DNA of 64,000 bases from assembly GCF_001513975.1 (NCBI RefSeq), contig NZ_KQ947988.1, positions 642,129 to 706,128 on the forward strand, in the 5' to 3' direction. Below the pieces are notes generated by a model. That model was not told the origin of the DNA and ran no database searches. It saw only the letters and a program-made list of their open reading frames with translations. The DNA comes from Streptomyces curacoi (GTDB lineage: Bacteria; Actinomycetota; Actinomycetes; Streptomycetales; Streptomycetaceae). The position numbers were made by a program, and so were the translations under genes. Shown piece after piece: positions 9,107 through 18,029 of this stretch. How positions within the stretch are numbered: the stretch's first letter is position 1; each line of letters opens with the position of its first letter.

Positions 9107-9860
9107 GAGTACGACCTCCGCTGGTCCGGAGCCGGGATCTGGGCGCCCTTGTACTCGACGGGGATGCCGCCGAGGGGGTAGTCCTTGCGCTGCGGGTGGC
9201 CCTGCCAGTCGTCCGGCATCATGATCCGCGTCAGGGCGGGGTGACCGTCGAAGACGATGCCGAAGAAGTCGTACGTCTCGCGCTCGTGCCAGTCGTTGGT
9301 CGGGTACACGGAGACGAGCGACGGGATGTGCGGGTCAGCGTCGGGGGCGCTGACTTCGAGGCGGATCAGCCGGTTGTGGGTGATCGAGCGCAGGTGGTAG
9401 ACGGCGTGCAGCTCGCGGCCCTTGTCGTGCGGGTAGTGGACGCCGCTGACGCCGGTGCACAGTTCGAAGCGCAGGGCCGGGTCGTCGCGCAGGGTGCGGG
9501 CGACGCGGACCAGGTGCTCGCGTTCGATGTGGAAGGTGAGTTCGCCGCGGTCGACGACCGTCTTCTCGATGGCGTTGTCGGGCAGGAGGCCCTGCTCCTC
9601 CAGCGCGCCTTCGAGTTCGTCGGCGACCTCGTCGAACCAGCCTCCGTAGGGGCGGCTCGCCGGTCCCGGGAGCCGGACCGAGCGGACCAGGCCGCCGTAG
9701 CCGGAGGTGTCGCCGCCGTTGTCGGCGCCGAACATGCCGCGCTGGACGCGGATCTCCTCGCCGCCCTGGCCGCGCTGGCCGGGGAGGTTGGAGGCGGAGA
9801 GGTCCTTCTCGGGGTTGACCCCGTTGGACCCGTTCGCCCCGTTGGTGCCGTTCGCGTCGC

Positions 9861-9864
<4 letters not shown>
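9103..9864 (-). CDS. nuoC: NADH-quinone oxidoreductase subunit C
   Basis: The 30-kDa-type subunit that docks on NuoD. The family signature is visible as SVYPTNDWHERETYDFFGI, followed by HPALTRIMMPDDWQGHPQRK. The N-terminal 70 residues are an Asn/Gly-rich low-complexity leader (NGTNGANGSNG) seen in actinobacterial homologues. The start overlaps the nuoB stop (ATGA). Confidence 0.96.
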
Positions 9865-10415
<551 letters not shown>

Positions 10416-10430
10416 GTCGTTAAAAGCCCC

Positions 10431-10790
10431 TCAGTCCCATTCCAGGCCGCCGCGCCGCCATACGTACGCGTACGCGACGAAGACGGTGAGCACGAAGAGC
10501 AACATCTCCACGAGCCCGAAAATCCCCAGGGCGTCGAAGGTGACGGCCCAGGGGTAGAGGAAGACGATCTCGATATCGAAGATGATGAAGAGCATCGCCG
10601 TCAGGTAGTACTTGATCGGGAAGCGCCCGCCGCCGGCCGGCGTGGGGGTCGGCTCGATACCGCACTCGTAGGCCTCGAGCTTGGCCCGGTTGTATCGCTT
10701 CGGACCGATCAGCGTGGCCATGACCACGGAGAAGATCGCAAAGCCTGCCCCGAGGGCTCCCAGTACGAGGATGGGCGCATACGCGTTCAC
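10431..10790 (-). CDS. nuoA: NADH-quinone oxidoreductase subunit A (first gene of the operon)
   Basis: Three-helix membrane subunit of complex I, 119 aa. The conserved loop between helices 1 and 2 reads KLEAYECGIEPT, with the Cys that changes accessibility between active and deactive states. Helix 2 carries FDIEIVFLYPWA. The start is a GTG preceded by two overlapping GAGGAG-like ribosome sites. As first gene of the nuo operon it lies downstream of the Rex operator at 10897-10914. Confidence 0.97.
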   Translation of the reverse strand: MNAYAPILVLGALGAGFAIFSVVMATLIGPKRYNRAKLEAYECGIEPTPTPAGGGRFPIKYYLTAMLFIIFDIEIVFLYPWAVTFDALGIFGLVEMLLFVLTVFVAYAYVWRRGGLEWD

Positions 10791-10896
10791 CGCTCCTCGC
10801 TCCTCTCAGTCGGCACTGACTGCTGGCGGTTGCACTGGGCTCACAGCCGCCTCACCAGTTCCACGAGCCCCGCTGGTCCCGGCGAAGATCGAGAAC

Positions 10897-10914
10897 ATGT
10901 GAAGCAGGTCACAA
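10897..10914. promoter_or_regulatory. Rex operator (ROP) upstream of nuoA
   Basis: The sequence ATGTGAAGCAGGTCACAA is an inverted repeat that matches the Rex consensus TTGTGAA-N4-TTCACAA at 12 of 14 defined positions. Rex is the NADH/NAD+-sensing repressor. From memory, it was described in S. coelicolor with sites upstream of the cyd and nuo operons. The site lies 107 bp upstream of the nuoA start codon, a suitable place to block the nuo promoter. Inference: complex I synthesis here is raised when NADH accumulates. Confidence 0.8.
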
Positions 10915-11268
10915 GCCCAACTGCCTCGCATCTTATGCCCGCCGCTCTGTGATCTGCGACACGGGGTATTGCACAAGCTTTGTGATCTCCACCACCTGAC
11001 GAAGGATCATGAAGCCGGATGAGCGGTGATCTTCGCACGAGAAGCGTTCGAGTGATCACCAGAGGTGACATTTCCGCTCGTCCATGCAGCTCGGAGGGGG
11101 CGTCTCAATATCAAGAGACTTCCCTTGCATGCAAATTGGTGCTGGACGGGGCGCCTTGATAGAGGAGCGCATTCACACATCAGAGGGAGCCCGAAGGGGG
11201 ATGTGGACGCGTGCACGCGTTCACGAGCGACACGCCGCGGGATCCGCGCACGGGACGCGCACATCGCT

Positions 11269-11284
11269 GTAACCGTTGCGTGAC
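11269..11284 (+). promoter_or_regulatory. Candidate GTnAC direct-repeat site (MtrA- or GlnR-like spacing)
   Basis: GTAAC-N6-GTGAC is a direct repeat with an 11-bp period, about 190 bp upstream of the NlpC/P60 start. Repeats of this type are bound by the response regulators MtrA and GlnR in Streptomyces, and MtrA controls cell-wall hydrolase genes in other actinobacteria. A five-base repeat can arise by chance, so this is only a candidate. Confidence 0.25.
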
Positions 11285-11475
11285 CTCCGCCACATCAATG
11301 AGAGGTCTCTGAGAACCGGGCTTGGCCACCGGTCCCAACAAGTGGTAAGCGGTGGGCAATTCGGACTTAATGATGAAAGACCGTGATCACGGGCGGATGA
11401 CGGGCGTCCACAATGTCCGTTACGGCGTCAATAAAGGGCGCGGCGCCAGGATTTTGGGGCGCCGGTTGAACAATT

Positions 11476-12330
11476 GTGGCGCAGCCCACGTTTCTTGAAG
11501 GTATGGAGGAGCCCCTGGTACCCGTTGTTCTCATGTCCCACACCGCTCACATACGTAGCCACCGGAAGCCCCGCCGCACCGCGTCGACGACCGTCGCGAT
11601 GCGCGCCGGAGTTGCCGGTGGCGTCCTCAGCATGGCAGCGGCGGGTGCGTCGGCCACGGCGAACGCCGCCGAGCCGGTGACGCAGACCATCGAACTGCCC
11701 ACCCTCACGGGTGACCTGGCGGACCAGCTCGCCCAGTCCGCGGACGCCACGCAGCTGGCAGCCGCCAACTACGAGCTCGACGCCGAGCGTGACGCGGCCG
11801 CGGCCGCGGCGGCCAAGGAAGCCAAGAAGGACCTCGCAGAGGCCAAGAAGAAGGCCGAGGCGAAGAAGAAGGCCGAGGAGGCCCGCAGGGCCGCCGCAGA
11901 GGCCGCCGCCTCGCGCAGCACCGAGCGCGCCACCCTGTCCGCCTCCGCGAGCACGAGCGTGTCCGCTCCCGCCAGCGGCAGCGTCGCGACGGTCATCTCC
12001 TTCCTCAAGGCGCAGGTGGGCGACGCGTACGTCATGGGCGCCACCGGCCCCAACGCATGGGACTGCTCCAGCCTGGTCCAGGCCGCGTTCAAGCAGGTCG
12101 GCGTCGACCTGCCGCGGGTCTCGCAGGACCAGTCGATGGTCGGCACCGACATCCCGCTCTCGCAGATCCAGGTCGGCGACATCCTCTACTGGGGCGGGAA
12201 GGGCTCCGCGTACCACGTGGGTGTCTACATCGGCAACGGCCAGTACCTGGACGCGGCCAACCCGTCCAAGGGCGTCGTCATCCAGGACCTGTCCGGGTAC
12301 CCGGCGTCGGGCGCGGTGCGCGTCCTCTGA
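11476..12330 (+). CDS. Secreted NlpC/P60 peptidoglycan endopeptidase
   Basis: Probable gamma-D-Glu-meso-DAP-type cell-wall peptidase. After a basic n-region (RSHRKPRR) comes a hydrophobic segment and a likely signal-peptidase site after ATANA. Residues about 100-145 are an Ala/Lys/Glu-rich helix (repeated KKAEEA/KKAEAK) that is probably a coiled coil or wall spacer. The C-terminal domain (about 168-284) is NlpC/P60 with catalytic Cys197 (WDCSSLVQ), His247 (YHVGVYIG) and a third polar residue near Asn262. The open frame begins at a GTG with a poor ribosome site. Internal ATGs at 11503 and 11533 (MSHTAHIRS) are plausible and would leave a more usual signal peptide. Confidence 0.9.
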   Translation: MAQPTFLEGMEEPLVPVVLMSHTAHIRSHRKPRRTASTTVAMRAGVAGGVLSMAAAGASATANAAEPVTQTIELPTLTGDLADQLAQSADATQLAAANYELDAERDAAAAAAAKEAKKDLAEAKKKAEAKKKAEEARRAAAEAAASRSTERATLSASASTSVSAPASGSVATVISFLKAQVGDAYVMGATGPNAWDCSSLVQAAFKQVGVDLPRVSQDQSMVGTDIPLSQIQVGDILYWGGKGSAYHVGVYIGNGQYLDAANPSKGVVIQDLSGYPASGAVRVL

Positions 12331-12345
12331 GGCGTAGGAATCACC

Positions 12346-12381
12346 GTAAGGGCCGCAGCCGCTCAGGGGCAGCGGCCCTAC
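12346..12381. terminator. Bidirectional hairpin between convergent genes
   Basis: GTAaGGGCCGC at 12346-12356 pairs with GCGGCCCTAC at 12372-12381 (10 bp, one bulged A). It sits between the NlpC/P60 gene and the convergent FAD gene. A near-perfect tandem repeat with the core CTCACCCGCGGG follows at about 12378-12421. Confidence 0.65.
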
Positions 12382-12426
12382 GCCTCACCCGCGGGCCCTT
12401 ACGTCTCACCCGCGGGTCCTCACGGC

Positions 12427-14238
12427 TCAGCCCAGGTCGAAGGTGTTGGGCAGGCCCAGCTTGTAGCGCAGCTCGTCGACGCGCTTCAGCGGCTCCAGCT
12501 CCGGGGGCCGGTACAGCTCCCAGATCCGGCAGCGCTCGGCGTCCGAATCGTCCGCTTTCAGCAGAGCGTTGACGGCCAGTCGGGCGGACTCGTTGGCGCC
12601 CTCCATCGTCGCGAGGTCGACATCCGTGCGGACGTAGTCGCCCGCGAGGAAGAAGTTCGGGACCCTCGTGTGGGCCGTGGGGCGGTTGTAGAGGGTGCCC
12701 GTGGGGTGGATGAGGAGCTGCTCGCGGTTGCGCGGTTCGGGGCCGCCCAGGCCCGTCACCGCCGGGTCCATGAACCAGCCGAGGCGGTCCTCGTCCCGGA
12801 GCACGGTCTTGCCGGCGTCGTTCAGGCCGTCCTTCAGCTGGGCCCAGAGTTCGGCGACGACCTCCTCCTTGGTGCACTCCTTGGCCGTCTTGCCGTACAG
12901 GATGCCGGGCTTGTCCCATTCCGAGATGATCGCGGAGAGGCAGTCGTGGGCGCGGCCGTCGCCGTAGTCGCGGGGGAAGACACGTCCACCCCAGAACTGG
13001 GCCTGGCCGACGGCGGTCACCGACCACGGTGAGTCGAGGCAGTTGATGTGGCCGTGCACGACGGGTGTGGGCGTGCGCAGGTAGAACATCACGCCGGTCA
13101 TCCAGTCCGTCTGCAGCGCGTCGCACTTCCCGAGCTGCGGGTCGGCCGCCCGCAACCCCCGGCCCCATGTCAGGCGCGCGTGCTCGACCGGCAGGGCGGA
13201 GATGTAGTGGTCGGCGGTGACCGTGCGCTCGTCGCCGCCGTCGCGGGCCGATACGCGGACGCCGGTCACCCGGCCGCCGTCGTAGCGGACCTCGCGGACC
13301 TGGGTGCCGAGGACGAAATCCACGCCGAGGGAGCGCAGGTGGGCCTCCCAGGGGTCGATCCAGGCTTCGCTGGTGGGGGCGTTGAGGATGCGGTCGATGT
13401 CGGCGTCGCCGTCCATGCCGCGGCCGAGCAGGCCCCACAGGAGCAGGGCCTCGATGATGACGCGGCCGACGGTTCGGGTGGACGCCACCTCCGCGCGCGT
13501 GGCGACCAGGTTGCGGGTCTGACCGACGCCGAGGACGGTGCGGTACTCCTCGCTCATCTCCTCGGCGCGGATGAAGTCCCACCACGCCACCTTCTCCCAC
13601 ACCTCCTCGCGGCGGGCGTCGCAGCTGGTGAGGTGGACGAGGAGGCGGTCGGCGAAGTACGCGACCTCGTGGGCGGGCAGGCGGGTGCCGAGGTCCAGCA
13701 CCGAGAGGACCTGGTCGCGGAGCCAGCTGAGGGTGAGGTCACCGGGGCGGGGCGGGGTGGTGGCGCGGCGCAGCGGGAAGTGCAGGTCGGGACGGCCGCC
13801 CGCGCGGGCGAACAGGGCCTCGGTGCCGCTGACGAGGTTGTCGTGGACGCCGTTCGCGTTGCCGGGGACGGGGATGCGGCGCATGGTGTCCGGCAGGTTC
13901 CGGTAGAAGCCGGGGAAGAAGCGGAAGCCGTGCTCGGCGGGGAGGTCCGCGCGGCCACCGGCTCCCGTCCCCGGGACGGGCATCGAGCGGGCCTTGCCGC
14001 CGAGGGCGTCGTAGTACTCGTAGACGGTGACGGCGTAGCCGCGTTCGGCGAGTTCGTGGGCGGCGCTCAGGCCCGAGACGCCACCGCCGAGGACGGCGAC
14101 GCGTTTGCCGGCCGCGGCTCTCGCACTGCCGGCGGTCCCTAAGGCGAGGGCGCCGGCCACTCCCCCGGCACCGGCCAGGAAGTGTCTGCGGGTGTGGCCG
14201 ACCTTCCCCTGAGACTCCTGCGTGTGTTCTGTTGTCAT
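12427..14238 (-). CDS. Tat-exported FAD-dependent amine-oxidase/desaturase-like protein
   Basis: 603-aa flavoprotein of the amine oxidase/phytoene desaturase/hydroxysqualene dehydroxylase superfamily. The N-terminus has a twin-arginine signal (TRRHFLAGAGGVAGALALG). It is followed by the dinucleotide-binding motif RVAVLGGGVSGLSAAHELAE and the superfamily's second motif near YYDALGGKARS. The C-terminal FAD loop reads NFFLAGDYVRTDVDLATMEG. I set the start at MTTEHTQES because it gives the Tat signal; upstream frame is antisense to def. The substrate cannot be deduced; carotenoid, sterol-like and amine substrates all remain possible. It is divergent from def and convergent with the NlpC/P60 gene. 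Confidence 0.85.
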   Translation of the reverse strand: MTTEHTQESQGKVGHTRRHFLAGAGGVAGALALGTAGSARAAAGKRVAVLGGGVSGLSAAHELAERGYAVTVYEYYDALGGKARSMPVPGTGAGGRADLPAEHGFRFFPGFYRNLPDTMRRIPVPGNANGVHDNLVSGTEALFARAGGRPDLHFPLRRATTPPRPGDLTLSWLRDQVLSVLDLGTRLPAHEVAYFADRLLVHLTSCDARREEVWEKVAWWDFIRAEEMSEEYRTVLGVGQTRNLVATRAEVASTRTVGRVIIEALLLWGLLGRGMDGDADIDRILNAPTSEAWIDPWEAHLRSLGVDFVLGTQVREVRYDGGRVTGVRVSARDGGDERTVTADHYISALPVEHARLTWGRGLRAADPQLGKCDALQTDWMTGVMFYLRTPTPVVHGHINCLDSPWSVTAVGQAQFWGGRVFPRDYGDGRAHDCLSAIISEWDKPGILYGKTAKECTKEEVVAELWAQLKDGLNDAGKTVLRDEDRLGWFMDPAVTGLGGPEPRNREQLLIHPTGTLYNRPTAHTRVPNFFLAGDYVRTDVDLATMEGANESARLAVNALLKADDSDAERCRIWELYRPPELEPLKRVDELRYKLGLPNTFDLG

Positions 14239-14325
14239 GAGTAACGGAGGGTAGGGAGAGCTCCCGGAGGTCGGAAGTCTGTTTCCCGCCCGCCACAGCA
14301 TCCTCACAAGACAGGAGAGACACCT

Positions 14326-14955
14326 ATGCCGAGCGTGTTCGTGCAGGGCAGGCCCGTCGACTCGTATCCGCCGCTCGCGCCCGAGGCCAGGCGCGGGTCG
14401 GTGCGCAGGATCACCGAAGTGGGTGAGGAGGTCCTGCACAAGCCGTGCCGGGATGTCACCGAGTTCGGGCCCGATCTTGCCGCGCTGATCGACGACATGT
14501 TCCTGACCATGTATATCGCCGACGGGGCGGGGCTGGCGGCGAACCAAGTCGGCGTCGACCTGCGGCTGTTCGTGTACGACTGCCCGGACGACAAGGGGGT
14601 CCGGCACGTCGGGCACATCGTCAACCCGGTGCTGGACACCCTCGGCCCCGCCGGGCGCCGTCTGCTCGACGAGAGCGAAGGGTGCCTGTCCGTGCCCGGG
14701 GCCGTCATGGGCGTACCGCGCCCGGACCGGGCGGTGGTGCGCGGGCTCGACAAGGACGGGGAGCCTCTGGTCATCGAGGGCACGGGGTACTTCGCCCGCT
14801 GCCTGGAGCACGAGACCGACCACTGCAACGGGCGCGTCTACCTGGACCGGCTCTCCAACCGGGAGCGCAAGGACGCGCTGCGGCAGGTGGCGGACCGGCG
14901 GGACGAGGTGTTCGCGCGCCGGGCCGCCAACATCGAGGCCCTCAGCAGGGTCTAG
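14326..14955 (+). CDS. def: Peptide deformylase
   Basis: Removes the N-formyl group from nascent proteins. All three motifs are present: GAGLAANQVG (residues 67-76), EGCLSVPG with metal ligand Cys120, and LEHETDHCNG with His162, Glu163 and His166. Length is 209 aa; an N-terminal extension of about 25 residues precedes the catalytic domain. The Ser in SVPG and the HETDH variant fit the actinobacterial type. It is not next to fmt or priA here, so it may be an additional copy. Confidence 0.95.
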   Translation: MPSVFVQGRPVDSYPPLAPEARRGSVRRITEVGEEVLHKPCRDVTEFGPDLAALIDDMFLTMYIADGAGLAANQVGVDLRLFVYDCPDDKGVRHVGHIVNPVLDTLGPAGRRLLDESEGCLSVPGAVMGVPRPDRAVVRGLDKDGEPLVIEGTGYFARCLEHETDHCNGRVYLDRLSNRERKDALRQVADRRDEVFARRAANIEALSRV

Positions 14956-14962
14956 TCACGGG

Positions 14963-16267
14963 TCACGCCTTCGGCGCCACCTTGCTCAGCCCGTTGATGA
15001 TCCGGTCCATCGCGTCGCCGCCCGTCGGGTCGGTGAGGTTGGCCAGGAGCTTCAGGGTGAACTTCATCAGGAGCGGGTGGGTCAGGCCGCGCTGGGCCGC
15101 GATCTTCATGACCTTCGGGTTGCCGATGAGCTTCACGAAGGCGCGGCCCAGCGTGTAGTAGCCGCCGTAGGTGTCCTTGAGGACCTGCGGGTAGCGCTGG
15201 AGGGCGAGTTCGCGCTGGCCGGGGGTCGCGCGGGCGTGGGCCTGGACGATGACGTCGGCGGCGATCTGGCCGGACTCCATGGCGTAGGCGATGCCCTCGC
15301 CGTTGAAGGGGTTCACCAGGCCGCCGGCGTCGCCGACCAGCAGCAGGCCCTTGGTGTAGTGCGGTTGGCGGTTGAAGGCCATGGGGAGCGCGGCGCCGCG
15401 GATCGGGCCGGTCATGTTGTCCGGGGTGTAGCCCCAGTCCTCCGGCATGGAGGCGCACCAGGCCTTCAACACCTCGCGCCAGTCCAGCTCCTTGAAGGAG
15501 TCGGAGGTGTTGAGCACACCCAGGCCGACGTTGGACGTGCCGTCGCCCATGCCGAAGATCCAGCCGTAGCCCGGCAGCAGCCGGTCCTCGGCCCCGCGGC
15601 GGTCCCACAGCTCCAGCCAGGACTCCAGGTAGTCGTCGTCGTGGCGGGGCGAGGTGAAGTACGTCCGGACCGCGACGCCCATCGGGCGGTCCTCGCGGCG
15701 GTGCAGGCCCATCGCCAGGGAGAGCCGGGTGGAGTTGCCGTCGGCGGCGACGACCAGCGGGGCGTGGAAGGTGACCTCGCGCTTCTCCTCGCCGAGCTTG
15801 GCGTGGACGCCGGTGATGCGGCCGGTGCGGTCGTCGATGATCGGGGCGCCGACGTTGCAGCGCTCGTACAGCCGGGCACCGGCCTTCTGTGCCTGGCGGG
15901 CGAGTTGCTCGTCGAAGTCGTCGCGCTTGCGGACGAGGCCGTAGTCGGGGAAGGAGGCGAGATCCGGCCAGTCCAGCTGGAGGCGCACCCCGCCGCCGAT
16001 GATCCGCAGGCCCTTGTTGCGCAGCCAGCCGGCTTCCTCGGAGATGTCGATGCCCATCGCCACCAGCTGTTTGACCGCGCGCGGGGTCAGGCCGTCACCG
16101 CAGACCTTCTCCCGCGGGAACTCGGTCTTCTCCAGCAGGAGTACATCGAGGCCGGACTTGGCCAGGTGGTACGCCGTGGTGGAGCCGGCCGGCCCCGCGC
16201 CCACGACGATCACATCGGCGGTGTTCTCGGAGAGAGGCGAGGAGTGGGGCTCGGTCACGACGGTCAC
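14963..16267 (-). CDS. Geranylgeranyl-reductase-family flavoprotein
   Basis: 434-aa FAD-dependent oxidoreductase related to geranylgeranyl reductases and menaquinone-tail reductase MenJ. The Rossmann motif VIVVGAGPAGSTTAYHLA (from about residue 19), the motif EKVCGDGLTPRAVKQL and the FAD loop LLVGDAGGLVNPFNGEGI are all visible. It lies close to menG and the other menaquinone genes, so saturation of the menaquinone isoprenoid tail is the favoured guess, but archaeol-like or chlorophyll-like substrates cannot be excluded from sequence alone. The minus-strand promoter region holds a TAGACT-type -10 about 60 bp upstream. Confidence 0.85.
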   Translation of the reverse strand: MTVVTEPHSSPLSENTADVIVVGAGPAGSTTAYHLAKSGLDVLLLEKTEFPREKVCGDGLTPRAVKQLVAMGIDISEEAGWLRNKGLRIIGGGVRLQLDWPDLASFPDYGLVRKRDDFDEQLARQAQKAGARLYERCNVGAPIIDDRTGRITGVHAKLGEEKREVTFHAPLVVAADGNSTRLSLAMGLHRREDRPMGVAVRTYFTSPRHDDDYLESWLELWDRRGAEDRLLPGYGWIFGMGDGTSNVGLGVLNTSDSFKELDWREVLKAWCASMPEDWGYTPDNMTGPIRGAALPMAFNRQPHYTKGLLLVGDAGGLVNPFNGEGIAYAMESGQIAADVIVQAHARATPGQRELALQRYPQVLKDTYGGYYTLGRAFVKLIGNPKVMKIAAQRGLTHPLLMKFTLKLLANLTDPTGGDAMDRIINGLSKVAPKA

Positions 16268-16364
16268 GGCTGGATCTCCCCGGGTTCGAAATCTGCGTGC
16301 CGACCGGCACTGGACACCGGCAGTCTATTCAGCAGAATTGATCACCCGGCTGAAGGGCTGCCCT

Positions 16365-16901
16365 GTGAACCGAGCTCTCCCCGTAGTACGGCTGCGTGTG
16401 CCCACCGACGAGGACGCCATCGCCTGGCACCGGGTCTTCGCCCACCCGGATGTCATGGAGTTCCACGGCGGCAGGCCCGCGGAGCTGTCCGCCTACGAGG
16501 AACTCACCGCCCGCCAGCGCCGGCACGACGCCGAGCGGGGGTTCTGCCTGTGGACCATGCTCGACGAGAACGACCAGGTCATCGGCTTCACCGGAGCCCA
16601 GCCGTGGGAGCGGGACTGGGGCCCGACGGGCGAGATCGAGATCGGCTGGCGGCTCGGGCGGGAGCACTGGGGCAAGGGCTATGTCACCGCGGCCGCGCAG
16701 ATGACGCTGGAGCGGGTGCGGGCGGCCGGGGTGCCGGGTGTGGTGGCGATGGTCGACGCCCGCAACGAGCGGTCGATCGCGGTGACGCGGCGACTGGGGA
16801 TGCGGCTCGCGGAGGTGTTCACCACACCGGACGCGCGGCAGAAGGGGCACTGTTACCGGCTCGATCTGCCCGCCGGGACCCAGACCAGTGACCCTGCGTA
16901 A
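16365..16901 (+). CDS. GNAT-family N-acetyltransferase (RimJ-like)
   Basis: 178-aa acetyltransferase. The acetyl-CoA loop is EIGWRLGREHWGKGYVTAA, with the following conserved helix and the late motif NERSIAVTRRLGMRL. This order is typical of RimJ/RimL-type enzymes that acetylate protein N-termini or small molecules. I chose the GTG at 16365, preceded by GAAGGG; the open frame extends further upstream into the promoter of the divergent reductase. Substrate unknown. Confidence 0.87.
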   Translation: MNRALPVVRLRVPTDEDAIAWHRVFAHPDVMEFHGGRPAELSAYEELTARQRRHDAERGFCLWTMLDENDQVIGFTGAQPWERDWGPTGEIEIGWRLGREHWGKGYVTAAAQMTLERVRAAGVPGVVAMVDARNERSIAVTRRLGMRLAEVFTTPDARQKGHCYRLDLPAGTQTSDPA

Positions 16902-16984
16902 CCGACTGTCACAGAAAGGTACTTGACGCTTCCGGGCCATACCCCCTGGCGGTTACTCTGCCAGTACCGCTGGGGGTGACATCT

Positions 16985-17323
16985 GTGCGTATAACACCCA
17001 AAAAGCCCGAGGTGCGCGTACCGAAGTTCGTCGGGCTCATGGCCATGGACGCGCGCGAGGCAGCGAAGTCGCACGGCCTGCTCCTCAACGCACCGGACCG
17101 GCCCGACTTCCATCTCACCGTCGTCGATTACGTCGTACGCCAGTATCCCCAGGCCGGTGCCGAGGTGCCGCGGGACTCGATGGTCTACGTCTGGCTCGAC
17201 TTCGGCGAGGGTGAGGGCGGCGGAGGCGTCCGCGAGCCACGCCTCCCGCGGCCGCCCGGTGGCGGACTGCGGCGCGAACTCGACGAGCCCGGGGACCCGT
17301 ACGCCGTCGTCAGCTCGGCTTGA
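16985..17323 (+). CDS. Small PASTA-domain protein
   Basis: 112-aa protein with one PASTA-like domain (VPKFVGLMAMDAREAAKSHG, then VVRQYPQAGAEVPRDSMV) and a Gly/Arg/Pro-rich tail. PASTA domains bind beta-lactams and cell-wall fragments in PBPs and Ser/Thr kinases; a free-standing, apparently cytoplasmic PASTA unit is less usual. There is no signal peptide or membrane segment. The GTG at 16985 is favoured over the one at 16976 because GGGGGTGA then lies 6 nt upstream. Confidence 0.7.
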   Translation: MRITPKKPEVRVPKFVGLMAMDAREAAKSHGLLLNAPDRPDFHLTVVDYVVRQYPQAGAEVPRDSMVYVWLDFGEGEGGGGVREPRLPRPPGGGLRRELDEPGDPYAVVSSA

Positions 17324-17333
17324 GGCCTGACGC

Positions 17334-18029
17334 TCAGCTCTGCTTGAAGCCCCGGTGCAGGGCGACCACCCCGCCCGTCAGGTTCCGCCAGGCCACCTTC
17401 GACCAGCCGGCCCTGCGCAGGCGTTCGGCGAGGGCCGGCTGGTCGGGCCAGGCGCGGATGGACTCGGCGAGGTAGACGTAGGCGTCGGGGTTCGAGGACA
17501 CCGCGCGGGCGACCGGGGGCAGGGCGCGCATCAGGTACTCGGTGTAGACGGTGCGGAAGGGCGCCCAGGTCGGGTGCGAGAACTCGCAGATCACGACCCG
17601 GCCGCCGGGCTTGGTCACCCGGTACATCTCACGCAGGCCGGCGTCGAAGTCCTGCACGTTGCGCAGCCCGAAGGAGATCGTCACGGCGTCGAAGGTGTCG
17701 TCCTTGAACGGCAGCCGCGTCGCGTCGCCCGCCGTGAACGGCAGCCAGGGGTGCCTGCGCTTGCCGACCTGGAGCATCCCGAGCGAGAAGTCGCAGGGGA
17801 CGACGTACGCGCCGGTCTGGGCGAAGGGCAGCGAGGAGGTCGCCGTACCGGCGGCCAGGTCGAGGACCTTCTGGGCGGGCCGGGCGTCGACGGCCTTGGC
17901 GACCTCCTTGCGCCATCTGCGGTCCTGGCCGAGCGACAGCACGTCGTTGGTCAGGTCGTACCGTTCCGCCACGTTGTCGAACATCGAGGCGACTTCGTGC
18001 GGCTGCTTGTCCAGGGATGCGCGGGTCAC
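17334..18029 (-). CDS. menG: Demethylmenaquinone methyltransferase
   Basis: SAM-dependent C-methyltransferase performing the last step of menaquinone synthesis (UbiE/MenG family, 231 aa). Family signatures: VASMFDNVAERYDLTNDVLS at the N-terminus, the SAM motif KVLDLAAGTAT, and ISFGLRNVQDFDAGLREMYR. The start GTG overlaps the stop of the upstream acyltransferase pseudogene (GTGA), so MenG translation may still be coupled to what remains of that frame. The long frame upstream is an artefact of overlap. Its presence with the mqn genes in this window supports complete menaquinone synthesis. Confidence 0.95.
   Translation of the reverse strand: MTRASLDKQPHEVASMFDNVAERYDLTNDVLSLGQDRRWRKEVAKAVDARPAQKVLDLAAGTATSSLPFAQTGAYVVPCDFSLGMLQVGKRRHPWLPFTAGDATRLPFKDDTFDAVTISFGLRNVQDFDAGLREMYRVTKPGGRVVICEFSHPTWAPFRTVYTEYLMRALPPVARAVSSNPDAYVYLAESIRAWPDQPALAERLRRAGWSKVAWRNLTGGVVALHRGFKQS

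Larger units (their letters stand above)
10791..11475. other. Long divergent intergenic region between nuoA and the NlpC/P60 gene
   Basis: About 685 bp without a credible gene. Apart from the Rex site it contains two GTGATCAC cores (near 11052 and inside the perfect 12-bp palindrome CCGTGATCACGG at 11381-11392). It also contains a short low-GC stretch around 11100-11150 and a possible direct-repeat regulator site at 11269-11284. I looked for the conserved blocks of the ydaO (c-di-AMP) riboswitch, expected in front of some NlpC/P60 genes, and did not find them. The length suggests an untranslated leader for the hydrolase, an unrecognised small RNA, or both. Confidence 0.5.

Noticed and set aside
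10940..10990. Additional Rex or Crp sites (TGTGATC repeats)
   Set aside because: TGTGATCTGCGACAC and TTTGTGATCTCC each preserve only one half-site; the match is too weak to claim.
10935..11475. ydaO (c-di-AMP) riboswitch upstream of the NlpC/P60 gene
   Set aside because: Expected for some actinobacterial muralytic genes, but neither strand shows the conserved blocks (GGGGGACC, GGGGUGAA, GCUAACCUCG). The one fragment resembling a start, on the minus strand near 11010, points the wrong way.
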